Assembly (NCBI GenBank): GCA_958402445.1
Contig: CATXTO010000007.1
Coordinates: 1-64,000 of the forward strand
Reading direction: 5' to 3'
Length of the DNA: 64,000 nucleotides
Source: an uncultured Eubacteriales bacterium
Lineage (GTDB): Bacteria > Bacillota > Clostridia > Oscillospirales > Oscillospiraceae
The first letter of the stretch is position 1, and each line of letters starts with the position of its first letter. The notes beneath the pieces were generated by a model. That model did no database searches and was not told where the DNA came from. It saw only the letters and a program-made list of their open reading frames with translations. Below are positions 19,901-27,767 of the stretch, piece after piece. The translations under genes were made by a program, and so were the position numbers.

Positions 19901-21413
19901 AAGAGCGATCCCCGCGCTAGGCCACGATTATGAGGTGGAGGTTGTACCGCCTACCTGCACGGTAGACGGCTACACGGAGCACACCTGTAAGGTCTGCGGC
20001 TATAGCTTCCGCGATCAGTACACGAAGGCAGCCGGCCATAAGACCGAGCTGCGGAACCAGAAAGAAGCCACTTGCTCCGAAGCCGGATACACAGGCGATC
20101 TGGTCTGTACCATCTGCGGCGAGATTGTGGAGCGTGGTCAGATCATTCCGGCCCTTGAACACGAGTGGGGTGCATGGACTGAGACCCAGAAGCCGGACTG
20201 CACCCATGCGGGCCGGGAGGAGCGGACTTGCTCCGTCTGCAGCGAAAAGGAAAGCCGTCCCATTCCCGCAACTGGCCACAACTATGTGGATACGGTAGTA
20301 CCGCCCACCTGCACGACGGACGGTTACACGCTGCACACCTGTAAGATCTGCGGATACAACTACCGGGACAACTATGTGCCTTCCCTGGGGCACGATTTCC
20401 AGCCGGTCGTAACAGATCCCACCTGTACGGAAATGGGCTATACCACCTACACCTGCAGCCGCTGTGGCAACGCCTATGTTGCGGACATGGTTCCTGCCCT
20501 GGGCCACACTTGGGGCGATTGGGTTGTGATCCAGGAGCCAGACTGCGATAAAGAAGGCGTAGAGGAGCGGACTTGCTCCGTCTGCGGCGAAAAGGAAACC
20601 CGTCCCATCCCTGTCACGGTCCACAATTATGTGGATACGGTAGTACCGCCCACCTGCACGGAGAAGGGCTATACCACTCGTACCTGTGACCACTGCGGCG
20701 ATTCCTATGTAGTTGACGTGGTTCCCGCCCTGGGCCATAAGTGGGGCGAGTGGACCATGGCCAAGGCGGCAACTTGCTTCAAAGACGGAGAGGAAACCAG
20801 AACCTGCCCGGTGTGTCAGGAGCTGGAGTCCCGCGCGATTCCAGCGAACAGAGATGCCTGCCCGTCCAAGCAGTTTGTGGATGTGAATCAGGACCTGTGG
20901 TATCATCAGGGTGTGGACTACGTTTTGGAGTCCGGCCTGATGATCGGCACCAGCGATACTACATTCTCCCCCAGCGGCGTGCTGAACCGGGGCCAGATGA
21001 TGGTCATTCTGTACCGGCTAGCTGGCGACCCGGAGGTAGCTGCGCAAATGCCGTTCACGGATTTGCAGGCGAATGCGTACTATGCAAACGCAGTGGCGTG
21101 GGCGTATGAGGCCGGTATTGCCAAGGGCGTGAGCGAGACGCGGTTCGCCCCCAATGAAGCCGTAAGCCGGGAGCAGCTGGTGACATTCCTGGCCCGGTAT
21201 ACAGAGTGGAGCGGCCATACCGTGAAGGCGGAAGGTGACCTGAGCGCATATACGGATGCGGCGCGTGTGGGCTCTTACGCCGAAGTGTCCATCACTTGGG
21301 CCGTAGAAAAAGGCCTGATTGATGGCACGGAGGAAAACGTACTGTCGCCGCAGAGCAGCGCAACTCGGGCACAGACAGCCACGGTTCTGCTGCGGTATTG
21401 CACCGGGTTCTAA
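13929..21413 (+). CDS. Giant SLH-anchored subtilisin-family (S8) protease with dockerin-like, cohesin-like and Cys-rich repeats
   Basis: 2494 residues. The ATG at 13929 (MKKTHPAKR) follows GAAAGGAAGGGA. A signal peptide (to about residue 33) and an inhibitor-I9-like propeptide (about 65-175) lead into the S8 catalytic domain: Asp208 (IAIIDTGLDTDH), His303 (DHGSHVSG) and Ser650 (SGTSMSAPQ). A PA domain is inserted at about 484-588. Lactocepin-like beta domains run to about 1150, then YncE-like propeller sequence. This is interrupted by a dockerin-like pair of Ca-binding loops (about 1312-1366: DMNGDQQFDEADAQYLLDYV, DINGDGSITSYDAYCLLGIL). A Big_2 Ig domain (about 1451-1534), more propeller-like sequence, a cohesin-like beta domain (about 1838-1957), nine repeats of about 37 residues each with C...CxxC (about 1960-2315) and three SLH repeats follow. 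All catalytic residues are present, so it should be an active wall-bound protease. Confidence 0.93.
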   Translation: MKKTHPAKRILSLLLVFAMIFALYMPARAASGSEDSKASFKKVDTTVSADLSNRVAETAEEEPAYGPKEKVRVSIVLEDKPTVQAGYAIEGIAQNQAAIAYRDKLEDKQESMAQQISKQALGGAKLDVVWNLTLAANLISANVEYGQIEKIKQVSGVDAVYIEPVYEPDVVSGGSADVNMLPSSHMIGSPIAWESGYTGAGSRIAIIDTGLDTDHQSFDPGALEYALQENAEYMGMTYEAYIESLDLLDAQEIAGVLDQLNSYKRTSSLTGEQLYRNTKLAYAYNYIDRDLDVTHDHDSEGDHGSHVSGIATSNRYVPDGNGGYASAAETVKVNGVAPDAQILTMKVFGKGGGAYPSDYMVAIEDALVLGCDSVNLSLGSPNPGFTYSSTVYYNELFDSLNETGTVVVFSAGNYGRWSQSATNPTGHLYGDDVNFFTGGDPGSMLDAFTVASVDNAGFTGAPLEINGKEYTYSESNYSNEHMYTLANSEEGTEYDYVFFTGIGEPADYEGIDVTGKVVLVSRGTTSFYEKHDAAGNAGAAAVIIYNNQAGDLNMDLSDSSSTIPCVSMSQAAAQAIQQDSTLQDNGTYTGKVTIYPLLVKYGDGNPYTMSDFSAWGTSGALTIKPEITAPGGNIYSSVNNGDYGMNSGTSMSAPQITGMVAVVAQYLRDNGRVPDGVTARAMAMSLLMSTSVPMTEEESGELYSILRQGSGLANVGKAVSADSYISMDDRDDGKVKAELGDDPARTGEYHISFTVHNMATRVQTYKLDATTLTQNLFEDYANSQQTERCDYLDALTTKLEADVAYKVNGNASSGSFRLPANGQAKVEVTITLPAEVKAYLDENYVNGAYIEGYLYVMPGSTQEGAVGVTHSIPFLGFYGSWTDSSMFDVGTYAERYYGTEVRDSYIGVDKTNFLTVNYAGDSSSYYYIGNPLLDEDEYLPQRNAFNNQVGNKFAQMVYSPIRNASGTRLVITNAETGEIYYEAISTSQVIGAYYHGNNAVWMNTTRQANVNWAGTDATGAKLPEGTKVNISLGLAPEYYRNEDGSVNWEALGDGAYLTTQTTIDNTAPELEDITFSIMRKMVVTAKDNNYIAGVVVYNAGGTKVLGTYTPNETVPGETQTAAFDLKDVKGSKFLVAVYDYAMNETTYEVNVGGGGEEEEAHDFMGFDTDLNAWVGFDVGTTEDEIETLATSSVTFFSGAYVDGYIFAGTDTGDLYVMKEDALSAPTFICSMGVVITDMAYNPVDSVLYGVSGGKLYAIDKLMGTVTQVGTMGHDTNTLTCDDKGNFYFLDYNTCELYTFTLESLATDASKYDMNGDQQFDEADAQYLLDYVAGVQTTLAADGDINGDGSITSYDAYCLLGILDEGLAPVKLVGPTGYQMNYVQSIAWSPNDGNIYWTQLYSGSGTQKDLVKIDPKTGAAVKVGELMWETTALIVNPKKGGGGWYDPTTEIGSMTISEEQMNLIVGGSKTLEVTIMPWTVKDRTVTWSSSDPDVATVDANGLVTAVSGGACTITATAKIDPSKSVSCEVTCETVDFTLKGALQDAEGNSKFFDWNLETEKTWTPGTEIDTSLASVTYDKRSDVLFVQDANENVWASHKVDMKTGTSLETSGASEFGMALSDMASMEYFGTADDPLATGVYGIYLFTPKDPMLNDFTLGWNMSLYLMIYTNASRYVAVASGGVVEGEEEGTYTDFIYALDDGGSLWVFWYDGTSSIDFNYFPTDLTLDFPTNGDYQYCSLVEDHESGTLFLSYYTGQTNEVYMLRFNGTAFESTYLGNFGQDVWPACLYAAEPNGAIPDSVSVKDMRPDEAMTIDAVPVTPEALSGLQSQTAAPAKADVNANAPDGVAAPQDVSYDDAAKTVTLEIPATEATTNGMMSFSYDKEALTLSKVESTVQLNAANLANGNFAYATLNPMEKENVLVTLTFTCTEKAGDTAKITVKTTERNDKAVSETEVYEVGLDHNWNDWETVTEPTCTEEGLERRTCKDCDAEETRAIPALGHDYEVEVVPPTCTVDGYTEHTCKVCGYSFRDQYTKAAGHKTELRNQKEATCSEAGYTGDLVCTICGEIVERGQIIPALEHEWGAWTETQKPDCTHAGREERTCSVCSEKESRPIPATGHNYVDTVVPPTCTTDGYTLHTCKICGYNYRDNYVPSLGHDFQPVVTDPTCTEMGYTTYTCSRCGNAYVADMVPALGHTWGDWVVIQEPDCDKEGVEERTCSVCGEKETRPIPVTVHNYVDTVVPPTCTEKGYTTRTCDHCGDSYVVDVVPALGHKWGEWTMAKAATCFKDGEETRTCPVCQELESRAIPANRDACPSKQFVDVNQDLWYHQGVDYVLESGLMIGTSDTTFSPSGVLNRGQMMVILYRLAGDPEVAAQMPFTDLQANAYYANAVAWAYEAGIAKGVSETRFAPNEAVSREQLVTFLARYTEWSGHTVKAEGDLSAYTDAARVGSYAEVSITWAVEKGLIDGTEENVLSPQSSATRAQTATVLLRYCTGF
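20219..20660 (+). repeat. Intragenic direct repeats in the Cys-rich array
   Basis: About 97 bases at 20219-20315 recur at 20564-20660, with around nine differences. The offset is 345 bases, i.e. 115 codons or three protein repeats, so the reading frame is kept. This points to recent duplication within the Cys-rich stalk of the protease. Confidence 0.8.
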
Positions 21414-21472
21414 GGTTCGATCCCGCAGAATAAAGGTTTTCTGAAAGAAGAATAAGCAAAGAATAGCACAGC

Positions 21473-21504
21473 AACCCGCCGGGGCCAAGGCCCCGGCGGG
21501 TTTT
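21473..21504 (+). terminator. Rho-independent terminator of the subtilase gene
   Basis: AACCCGCCGGGGCC / GGCCCCGGCGGGTT with a 2-base loop, running into TTTT, 59 bases after the stop codon. Confidence 0.9.
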
Positions 21505-21698
21505 GCACATAATCATATCAGGGTGAGCTAAGCTCGTCCGTGTGGCAATCGAAACAATGATACCGTGTAGACGACCTACAGTTGTTCCGCAGGCGTGCAA
21601 AGCCACACAACCGCTCTTGAGTCAGAACGCACTTTGTATGGGCGTACTGTGCTCGCCCACCGCATATTTGGAGCTATTAAACCGGTTCTGGACTTTTT

Positions 21699-22787
21699 TT
21701 AATTGAGCGCTTCCGATAGCTGCTTTCGGCAGGCATCATAGTCTGGAACAATGACAGCCATACCTCGAATAGAGGCACTGTAGTAGTCGTCCTCTCCGGG
21801 GATGTGCATGGTGTTAATCTCCGCTTTGGATAGGATCGGCAGCAGCGTTGTAACATTGGAAATAATTTCTTTGTTTGTCATATCCGTGGTAAGCAAAGGA
21901 AAAATCTCATCCACAAGTTTCAGCGCCTTGGTTAAACTAATGTTTTTGAACGACTCCAACAGGGAAGTCAGCACATTGCGCTGCCGACTGGTGCGCCCGA
22001 AATCAGAGTCTAGATAACGGATTCTGGAATAACTCAGAGCTTGTTCCCCAGTCAAGTGATTTTCTCCAGAGCGCAAAGACCAGCCCTCCAAATTATTTAA
22101 ATGGTTGGCCTCGGCACTGGTTAGTTCAATATCCACGCCGCCCAACAAATCAATTATGGAGGTGAAGCCGGAAAAGTCCACCTCCACATTGGCGTCAATG
22201 GATACACCAAAATTGGTCGACAGCGTTTCATCCAGCAGCTCCATACCGCCGATGGCATATGCAGAGTTCAGTCGGTTGTCCTGATACCCGGGGATTTGTA
22301 CATAGTTATCCCGCAAGAAGGATACCAAGGTTATTTTTTTATCCGCTTTGTTAAAGCTAACTAGGATCATGGAGTCTGAGCGGGCCCGTCCTTCTCCTGC
22401 ACGCCTGTCCTGCCCAATAAGCAAAATATTCACAATATTGGTATCGTCCTGCCCGATGGGATTATTGGGGTTGGAGCCCCATTCAACGGCATCCGGGTCC
22501 AGCGTGGGATAGGTCCCCGCATCAGGCAGCTCGGTTTGCTCACTTGCGGCGTAATCATTCCATTCCTCTTGAGACATGTAAGTCTCCTTGGGATCGACCC
22601 GGTCGATCTGATTCAGTTTCGTCCAGACGAAGACGATTGCCGCGATCAAAAGCGCTAAGACCACCAGCAAAACGGAGAGCAGAACCCAACGCCACTTCTT
22701 TTTCCTTGGCTTTGCTTCCGGGTCGTTGGATGGTTTTTCGTTTTTCTCTTTGTCATTGGAAGCAAATTTACCGTTGTATTTACTCAT
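21699..22787 (-). CDS. LytR-CpsA-Psr (LCP) family cell-wall polymer ligase
   Basis: 362 residues. A charged cytosolic N-terminus and one membrane helix (WVLLSVLLVVLALLIAAIVFV, about 34-54) lead to the extracellular LCP domain: NILLIGQDRR, ARSDSMILVSFNK, VSFLRDNYVQIP, DNRLNSAYAIGG, then DFSGFTSIIDLLGGVDIEL and SYSRIRYLDSDFGRTSRQ. The conserved Arg and Asp residues of the pyrophosphate site are present. LCP enzymes transfer undecaprenyl-linked polymers (teichoic acid, secondary wall polymer) to peptidoglycan. That suits a window full of SLH proteins, which bind such polymers. It is transcribed alone, divergent from the nucleoside kinase. Confidence 0.93.
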   Translation of the reverse strand: MSKYNGKFASNDKEKNEKPSNDPEAKPRKKKWRWVLLSVLLVVLALLIAAIVFVWTKLNQIDRVDPKETYMSQEEWNDYAASEQTELPDAGTYPTLDPDAVEWGSNPNNPIGQDDTNIVNILLIGQDRRAGEGRARSDSMILVSFNKADKKITLVSFLRDNYVQIPGYQDNRLNSAYAIGGMELLDETLSTNFGVSIDANVEVDFSGFTSIIDLLGGVDIELTSAEANHLNNLEGWSLRSGENHLTGEQALSYSRIRYLDSDFGRTSRQRNVLTSLLESFKNISLTKALKLVDEIFPLLTTDMTNKEIISNVTTLLPILSKAEINTMHIPGEDDYYSASIRGMAVIVPDYDACRKQLSEALN

Positions 22788-22826
22788 GGGACGTTTCCTC
22801 CAGAAATTCCAAACATCTGCTTTAGT

Positions 22827-22856
22827 ATACTACAGGTTTCCCCAAAAATCTACCAA
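22827..22856 (-). promoter_or_regulatory. Candidate promoter of the LCP gene
   Basis: On the minus strand TTGGTA, 18-base spacer, TAGTAT, about 40 bases before the start codon. An overlapping TATACT could serve as the -10 instead, so the exact box is uncertain. Confidence 0.4.
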
Positions 22857-22964
22857 TATTTCAATAAAATTTCCTTACACGATCTATTTTAAGTGAATCT
22901 GCGCATTCTACTTACAATAGATTGCGGCATGGAAAAATTTATATCTTAATTGCCGGGCTAACGC

Positions 22965-22993
22965 TTGCAGATTTTCGATCTTTCGCGTATAAT
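22965..22993 (+). promoter_or_regulatory. Promoter of the nucleoside kinase gene
   Basis: TTGCAG, 17-base spacer, perfect TATAAT, followed by an AGGAGG ribosome binding site (23030-23035) and the ATG at 23043. Confidence 0.8.
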
Positions 22994-23042
22994 AATTTAT
23001 TCCATATGACTTTCCAAACGTATTAGCACAGGAGGCGATGCA

Positions 23043-24758
23043 ATGAACCTGTTTCTTGACAACAGACCCGTTGAAGTGCAGGTAGGGGAATCCCTACTAG
23101 ACGCGGTAAAGCGCCTGCGCCTGGACTGTGCGCAGTTGTCCCGGCGTCCCCTTGCCGCCAGAATTGCCGGAGAGACCTTTACGCTGAATTATGTTCCGCA
23201 GCGGGAGATCGATGCGGCTCCGGATGGAACAATTTCGATGCGACGGGCTATGGAGGCGTCCGCCGGCAAAATTACCCTGATACGTTATACAGATTCCCGG
23301 GGAAAGCAGGTATACGCTCGCACGGTTCAATTTGCGCTTTTTTTGGCGGTCCGGCGGCTGTTTCCCGGCGCAATTGCAAAGATGAACTATACCGTCGGGG
23401 CTGGCGTGAACGTGACCATTGAAAAGACGCCCGCTTTTACCCCTGGGGATGTGCCGGCGCTGAAGTCGGAATTTGCCCGGATCGTAGCGGAGGATATCCC
23501 GCTGCTCCGCCGCCGTATCACCACGGTGGAGGCGCAGGACGCGTTCCGGTCCGATGGCCAGGAGGATAAAGCCAGGCTTTTATCCTGGCGCAGCGTGCCC
23601 TACTTTGACGTTTACCGCTTCCGTGACTACATGGACTATTTTTACGGTGAAATGGCGCCCTCCACGGGCTATCTTTCCGTTTGGGATATGGTTTCGGACG
23701 GTCGGGACGGCATTATGTTTATTTTCCCCGATCCCAACGACCCAGATCGGGTTGCATCATACAAAGAGTTGCCTAATTTTTCCGCCGTATTTGCCGAAAG
23801 CGAACGCTGGTGTGCTTTGATGGACTGCGACACAGTGGCGGACCTCAACGACCTGGTGCAGCAGGGCCGACTGGGCACGCTCATTCAGGTAAATGAAGCG
23901 CTTCATGAACGTAGCTTTTCCCAAATCGCAGATCAAATTCTACAGCGAAACGCCAAGGCTGTGCTTTTGGCAGGGCCCTCTTCCTCCGGTAAAACCACCA
24001 GTGCCAACCGGCTGGCCGTACAGCTTCGGGTGCACGGCAAGCGGCCCATTCTCATCTCATTGGACGACTACTATATTGACCGAGATCAAATTGCGCCGGG
24101 CCCCGATGGGAAGCTGGATTTGGAGCACATCAATACCATTGACACGGCGCTGTTTCGCATCCAGCTGCAGGCGCTGCTGACGGGGCAGACGGTGCGGCTC
24201 CCGCGCTTTGACTTTAAGCTTGGCAAGCGCGTGGAAACCGATGCGTACTTGACGCTGCATCCGGACTCTATTATAATCGTAGAGGGCCTACACGGCCTCA
24301 ATCCGGCGCTGCTGCCGGCGGACGTGGATCGAAACCTGGTGTTCCGCATGTATGTCAGCGCTCTATTGCCGCTGAATCTAGACAATCACAACCGCATTCC
24401 CACCAGCTACCTGCGGCTGCTGCGGCGTATCGTCCGGGACTATGAAAACCGCGGCGCCTCTGTGGAGCACACGCTCTCCATGTGGGATTCCGTGCGGCGC
24501 GGGGAGGAGAAGTGGATTTTTCCCTACCAGGAAAACGCGGACGTAATTTTCAACAGCTCCTTACTTTACGAGCTTGCAGTGCTAAAAAAGCACATCTTTC
24601 CTCTGCTGGACGCTGTTACTTCTGAAAACCCTTATTATGAAGAGGTACGCTCTATTGTCAAAATACTCAACTATATTTTGGAGGCGGATGTGGACGACGA
24701 GGTGCCGCCGACTAGTCTGCTGCGGGAATTTATTGGCGGCAGCAGCTTTTACAAATAG
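23043..24758 (+). CDS. Nucleoside kinase with N-terminal TGS/threonyl-tRNA-synthetase-like region (uridine kinase family)
   Basis: 571 residues. The first ~60 residues resemble a TGS domain (MNLFLDNRPVEVQVGESLLD). A second region (about 60-250) resembles the editing segment of threonyl-tRNA synthetase, then comes a P-loop uridine/phosphoribulokinase-type domain: VLLAGPSSSGKTTSANRLAV (Walker A, about 305-324), LISLDDYYIDR and IIVEGLHGLNP. This fused form is common in clostridia, annotated as nucleoside kinase, and probably phosphorylates uridine or cytidine with NTP. It is monocistronic between a clear promoter and a terminator. Confidence 0.9.
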   Translation: MNLFLDNRPVEVQVGESLLDAVKRLRLDCAQLSRRPLAARIAGETFTLNYVPQREIDAAPDGTISMRRAMEASAGKITLIRYTDSRGKQVYARTVQFALFLAVRRLFPGAIAKMNYTVGAGVNVTIEKTPAFTPGDVPALKSEFARIVAEDIPLLRRRITTVEAQDAFRSDGQEDKARLLSWRSVPYFDVYRFRDYMDYFYGEMAPSTGYLSVWDMVSDGRDGIMFIFPDPNDPDRVASYKELPNFSAVFAESERWCALMDCDTVADLNDLVQQGRLGTLIQVNEALHERSFSQIADQILQRNAKAVLLAGPSSSGKTTSANRLAVQLRVHGKRPILISLDDYYIDRDQIAPGPDGKLDLEHINTIDTALFRIQLQALLTGQTVRLPRFDFKLGKRVETDAYLTLHPDSIIIVEGLHGLNPALLPADVDRNLVFRMYVSALLPLNLDNHNRIPTSYLRLLRRIVRDYENRGASVEHTLSMWDSVRRGEEKWIFPYQENADVIFNSSLLYELAVLKKHIFPLLDAVTSENPYYEEVRSIVKILNYILEADVDDEVPPTSLLREFIGGSSFYK

Positions 24759-24779
24759 CAGATCCTGCAGGGAAATAGC

Positions 24780-24811
24780 ATGGGGACGGCTGACGCCGTC
24801 CCCATTTTTAC
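24780..24811. terminator. Terminator between convergent genes
   Basis: ATGGGGACGGC-TGAC-GCCGTCCCCAT followed by TTTTTA on the plus strand, 22 bases after the kinase stop. The symmetric A/T flanks mean it may also stop transcription of the minus-strand permease gene that ends at 24819. Confidence 0.85.
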
Positions 24812-24818
24812 GTTCTCC

Positions 24819-26831
24819 TCAGTCCCCGTTGCTGTCGCTGACAATACGGTAGTAAAACCGGGAAGTGAGGCTGTATACTAACGTATAAATCAGAGCAAAG
24901 AGCAAAAAGGTGACGCCGGTGGTAAATATCAATAGCTGCGTGTTCGTTAAAGCAAAAAGCCGGAGCATTTTGGAGACCATTGGGAAGGCGAAGGCCATAT
25001 GGATACCGGCTGCCAGAAGCGGCAGGAAAAACACGGTCAGTATCTGAGAGTGAATGGTTTTTCGCACCTCGGCTTTCGACATACCCACCTGCTGCAGTGT
25101 GCGGAATCTAGTTCGATCCTCGTAGCCCTCCGTAATTTGCTTGTAATAGATGATGAGCGCTGTGGCCAGCAGGAACAAAAAGCCCAGGAAAATACCCAGG
25201 AAGAATAATCCTCCGAACAGAGACATGAAATCAGTCCGCTCAGCCGCCGCCGACTCCACTGAGACAGTGATGTCATCCCGATGCAGCAAGGTCTCTCGAA
25301 GCTGCGTATACACCGCGACCTCTTCTTTATTGGAGCCTGCAAGATTGAATCCGTAATAATAATGGGTCCGTGCGCTGTCTTCTCCATAAGCGGCGTCCAC
25401 GGTTTGGGCAATCTGAGTCGCTACCGTTTGGTCCGGAACCACCAGGAACAGAGAGGATAGGATATCGGACATGCTGGACCCATTATCCATAAATGTGGTC
25501 AGTTGTTCCTGGACCTGGAAGGTGTGCCCGTCCAGAGACAACTGTGTATAGGGATACTCCATTCTCAACCCATAAATCAAAATTTGATTGGGCTCCAGTG
25601 AAATTTCTTTGCTGGCGAAACGGTTATAATCCTCCAATGGAACCAAGTACAGCATGCGCAGGCTCTCCCCACTGTTGGAAAAGCTATTGGTTAACAGCTC
25701 CTGATCCAGAAAAAACGTATTGCCCTTTTGGTAGGCCACAAAGCTTGTATACCGGTAAGACAACAGGTCCTCCGCCTGCAAGCCTTGGGTGTCTAGGGCA
25801 GATTGGCAGGCTTGCTGAATCAGCTGGGCTTTTTTATCTGAATAAACTTGCTCCGTAATGCCGATATCCCGGGGATACCGAGAATGGATGACGTCCTCCT
25901 GGCCTACATATAGGCTGGTAGTGCTGGATATCATGACCAGAACCATCGTGGAGAGAATACAGATGGTGGCAAGACCCGCGCCGTTTTGCTTCATTCGATG
26001 CAGCATACCGCTGACAGAAACAAAGTGCTTGGTTTTATAGTAATAGCCCTTTGCCTTTCGCAAAAGCTTTAGGACGGCCACGCTGCCGGACACAAAGCAG
26101 CAATACGTGCCCAGGATAACCAGAATGACAGCCACAAAAAACCACGCCACAGCGGTAATTGGATCTTGAATTCGGACCGCCAGATAGTATCCAAATCCCA
26201 GCAGCACGATGCCAATGAGCGCCAGCAGCCAGTTGGCCTTGGGCTCCCGCTCTCCCATGCTGGTGCTGGAGAGGAGCTCCACTGGCTTTGCCTTGCGCAG
26301 CTGCCAGAGGCTATGCAGCAAGATCAGCACCGCATAAATGGGAAAAACGGTTAGAGAGCGGATAAAAGCCTGAGGAAGAAATTCAAACGAGTACCGAATG
26401 TCAAATTGCAGGAGATTGCATAGGAGCAGCTCCCCCAGCTTGCTGAACAAAACGCCCAGAAGCAGGCCTGATAAAATACTGATGCCAAAGGCAAATAAGG
26501 TTTCCCAGAAAAGGACCCGGCCGATGTGCCGTTTTTCCATTCCCAGGACATTGTACAGGCCAAATTCCCGCTTCCTTCGTTTCATCAAAAAGCTGTTGGT
26601 ATAGAACAGCAGAATGAGAGCAAAAATTTCGACCACATAAATGCCCAGAAATAGGATGGTACGAAGCAAATCGCCTCCGGACATCCCATCCCACGCAGTG
26701 GTGAAGGCCATGGAGCAGAGAACAAAATGCAGCAGTACCATCAAAGTACAGGAGAGAATGTAAGGAAGATAAATTTTGCGATTTTTTCCCAGGTTGGAAA
26801 TGCCTAGGCGGAGATAGAAACCCTTACCCAT
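24819..26831 (-). CDS. bceB: BceB-type ABC transporter permease (FtsX fold)
   Basis: 670 residues from the ATG at 26831, which overlaps the end of the ATPase gene by 8 bases (AATGGGTAA). It has ten predicted membrane helices: one near residue 25, a group at 55-290, and the last three at about 525-660. A large extracellular domain of about 200 residues lies between helices 7 and 8, the hallmark of BceB-type permeases. These work with BceA to free lipid II-cycle targets from peptide antibiotics such as bacitracin, and also sense them for the BceS kinase. The adjacent kinase-regulator pair supports the assignment. Confidence 0.88.
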   Translation of the reverse strand: MGKGFYLRLGISNLGKNRKIYLPYILSCTLMVLLHFVLCSMAFTTAWDGMSGGDLLRTILFLGIYVVEIFALILLFYTNSFLMKRRKREFGLYNVLGMEKRHIGRVLFWETLFAFGISILSGLLLGVLFSKLGELLLCNLLQFDIRYSFEFLPQAFIRSLTVFPIYAVLILLHSLWQLRKAKPVELLSSTSMGEREPKANWLLALIGIVLLGFGYYLAVRIQDPITAVAWFFVAVILVILGTYCCFVSGSVAVLKLLRKAKGYYYKTKHFVSVSGMLHRMKQNGAGLATICILSTMVLVMISSTTSLYVGQEDVIHSRYPRDIGITEQVYSDKKAQLIQQACQSALDTQGLQAEDLLSYRYTSFVAYQKGNTFFLDQELLTNSFSNSGESLRMLYLVPLEDYNRFASKEISLEPNQILIYGLRMEYPYTQLSLDGHTFQVQEQLTTFMDNGSSMSDILSSLFLVVPDQTVATQIAQTVDAAYGEDSARTHYYYGFNLAGSNKEEVAVYTQLRETLLHRDDITVSVESAAAERTDFMSLFGGLFFLGIFLGFLFLLATALIIYYKQITEGYEDRTRFRTLQQVGMSKAEVRKTIHSQILTVFFLPLLAAGIHMAFAFPMVSKMLRLFALTNTQLLIFTTGVTFLLFALIYTLVYSLTSRFYYRIVSDSNGD

Positions 26832-27591
26832 TACGCTCACCGCCCGTTGCAAGCATGGTCAGCGTATCGGAAATGCGTTGAAACTGCTGCTCGTCGGAAC
26901 TGGAGCCGCGATAGAGCTGGTGGAATATTTGTCCATCGCGAATAAATAGCACGCGGCCGGCCCTGCTAGCCGCCCGTACCGAGTGGGTCACCATGACGAT
27001 GGTCTGCCCACCCTCGTTGATCCGCATAAACAAGCGCAGCAGCTCGTCCGAGGAGTGAGAGTCCAAGGCCCCAGTGGGCTCATCCGCCAGAATCAACTGG
27101 GGCTTGGTGATCAGCGCCCGGGCCACGGCGGCACGCTGCTTCTGTCCGCCGGAAACCTCATAGGGAAATTTCTTCAGAAGCTCCGTCAGACCCAGTTGCG
27201 CGGCCAAAGGCGACAGACGTGTTTGCATTTGGCTGTAAGACGTTCCGGCCAAGACCAGAGGCAGCAGGATATTGTCCTGGATGGAGAAGGTATCCAAGAG
27301 ATTAAAGTCCTGGAATACAAAGCCCAGGTTTTCCCGCCGGAATGCGGCCAGGCGGCCTTCCGGGATGGTCGTGATGTCGCGCCCGCTCAGCAAAACCTGT
27401 CCAGCAGTGGGACGATCCAGGGCCGCCAAAATATTCAGCAGCGTAGTTTTTCCGGAGCCGGACTCTCCCATCACGGCCACGAATTCACCCTCCTCCAAAT
27501 CAAAGGTCACATTGGAGAGCGCTTGTACCTGGTTGCCGCCAAATCGGGTGGTATAAATTTTTTTTAGATTGTGTACTTCCAAAATTGCCAT
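26824..27591 (-). CDS. bceA: BceA-type ABC transporter ATP-binding protein
   Basis: 255 residues with Walker A ([12 protein letters not shown]), Q-loop ([10 protein letters not shown]), ABC signature ([15 protein letters not shown]), Walker B ([12 protein letters not shown]) and H-loop (MVTHS). It is closest to the MacB/LolD/BceA group. Its start at 27591 has AAGGAGG eight bases upstream. It is coupled to the permease by an 8-base overlap. It is preceded by an operator of the BceR type, so expression should respond to the linked two-component system. Confidence 0.93.
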   Translation of the reverse strand: MAILEVHNLKKIYTTRFGGNQVQALSNVTFDLEEGEFVAVMGESGSGKTTLLNILAALDRPTAGQVLLSGRDITTIPEGRLAAFRRENLGFVFQDFNLLDTFSIQDNILLPLVLAGTSYSQMQTRLSPLAAQLGLTELLKKFPYEVSGGQKQRAAVARALITKPQLILADEPTGALDSHSSDELLRLFMRINEGGQTIVMVTHSVRAASRAGRVLFIRDGQIFHQLYRGSSSDEQQFQRISDTLTMLATGGERNG

Positions 27592-27659
27592 AAACCAAAC
27601 CTCCTTGGGTTTTTACAGCCATATTTTAACGGAGACCCGTCCGTTTTGCCATCGATTCA

Positions 27660-27697
27660 CCTTACAATTCGGCTCAAAATCTTACATTTTTGTAAGG
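27660..27697 (-). promoter_or_regulatory. BceR-type operator upstream of bceAB
   Basis: On the minus strand CTTACA-N4-TGTAAG lies at 27681-27696, a perfect fit to the TnACA-N4-TGTAA inverted repeat I recall for BceR-like regulators. A second half site (TGTAAG, plus-strand CTTACA at 27661) lies 20 bases away, two helical turns. Downstream on the minus strand are a weak -35 (TGGCAA) and a TAAAAT -10 (27623-27628), as expected for an activated promoter. Confidence 0.7.
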
Positions 27698-27702
27698 TTC
27701 AC

Positions 27703-27737
27703 AAAAAAAGGGCGCTGCAACGGGTATTGCAGCACCC
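27703..27737 (-). terminator. Terminator of the DUF308 gene
   Basis: Minus-strand GGGTGCTGCAA / TTGCAGCGCCC (one G-U pair) followed by seven T, 31 bases beyond the DUF308 stop. It separates that gene from bceAB. Confidence 0.85.
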
Positions 27738-27767
27738 ATGTTGGCCAATCAGGCGACCTTTCTGGAA

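Noticed and set aside
20219..20660. Possible CRISPR-like repeats
   Set aside because: Repeats are in-frame parts of a coding sequence with unequal spacing and no spacer-repeat pattern. The 30-bp repeats at 48015-48069 are likewise coding.
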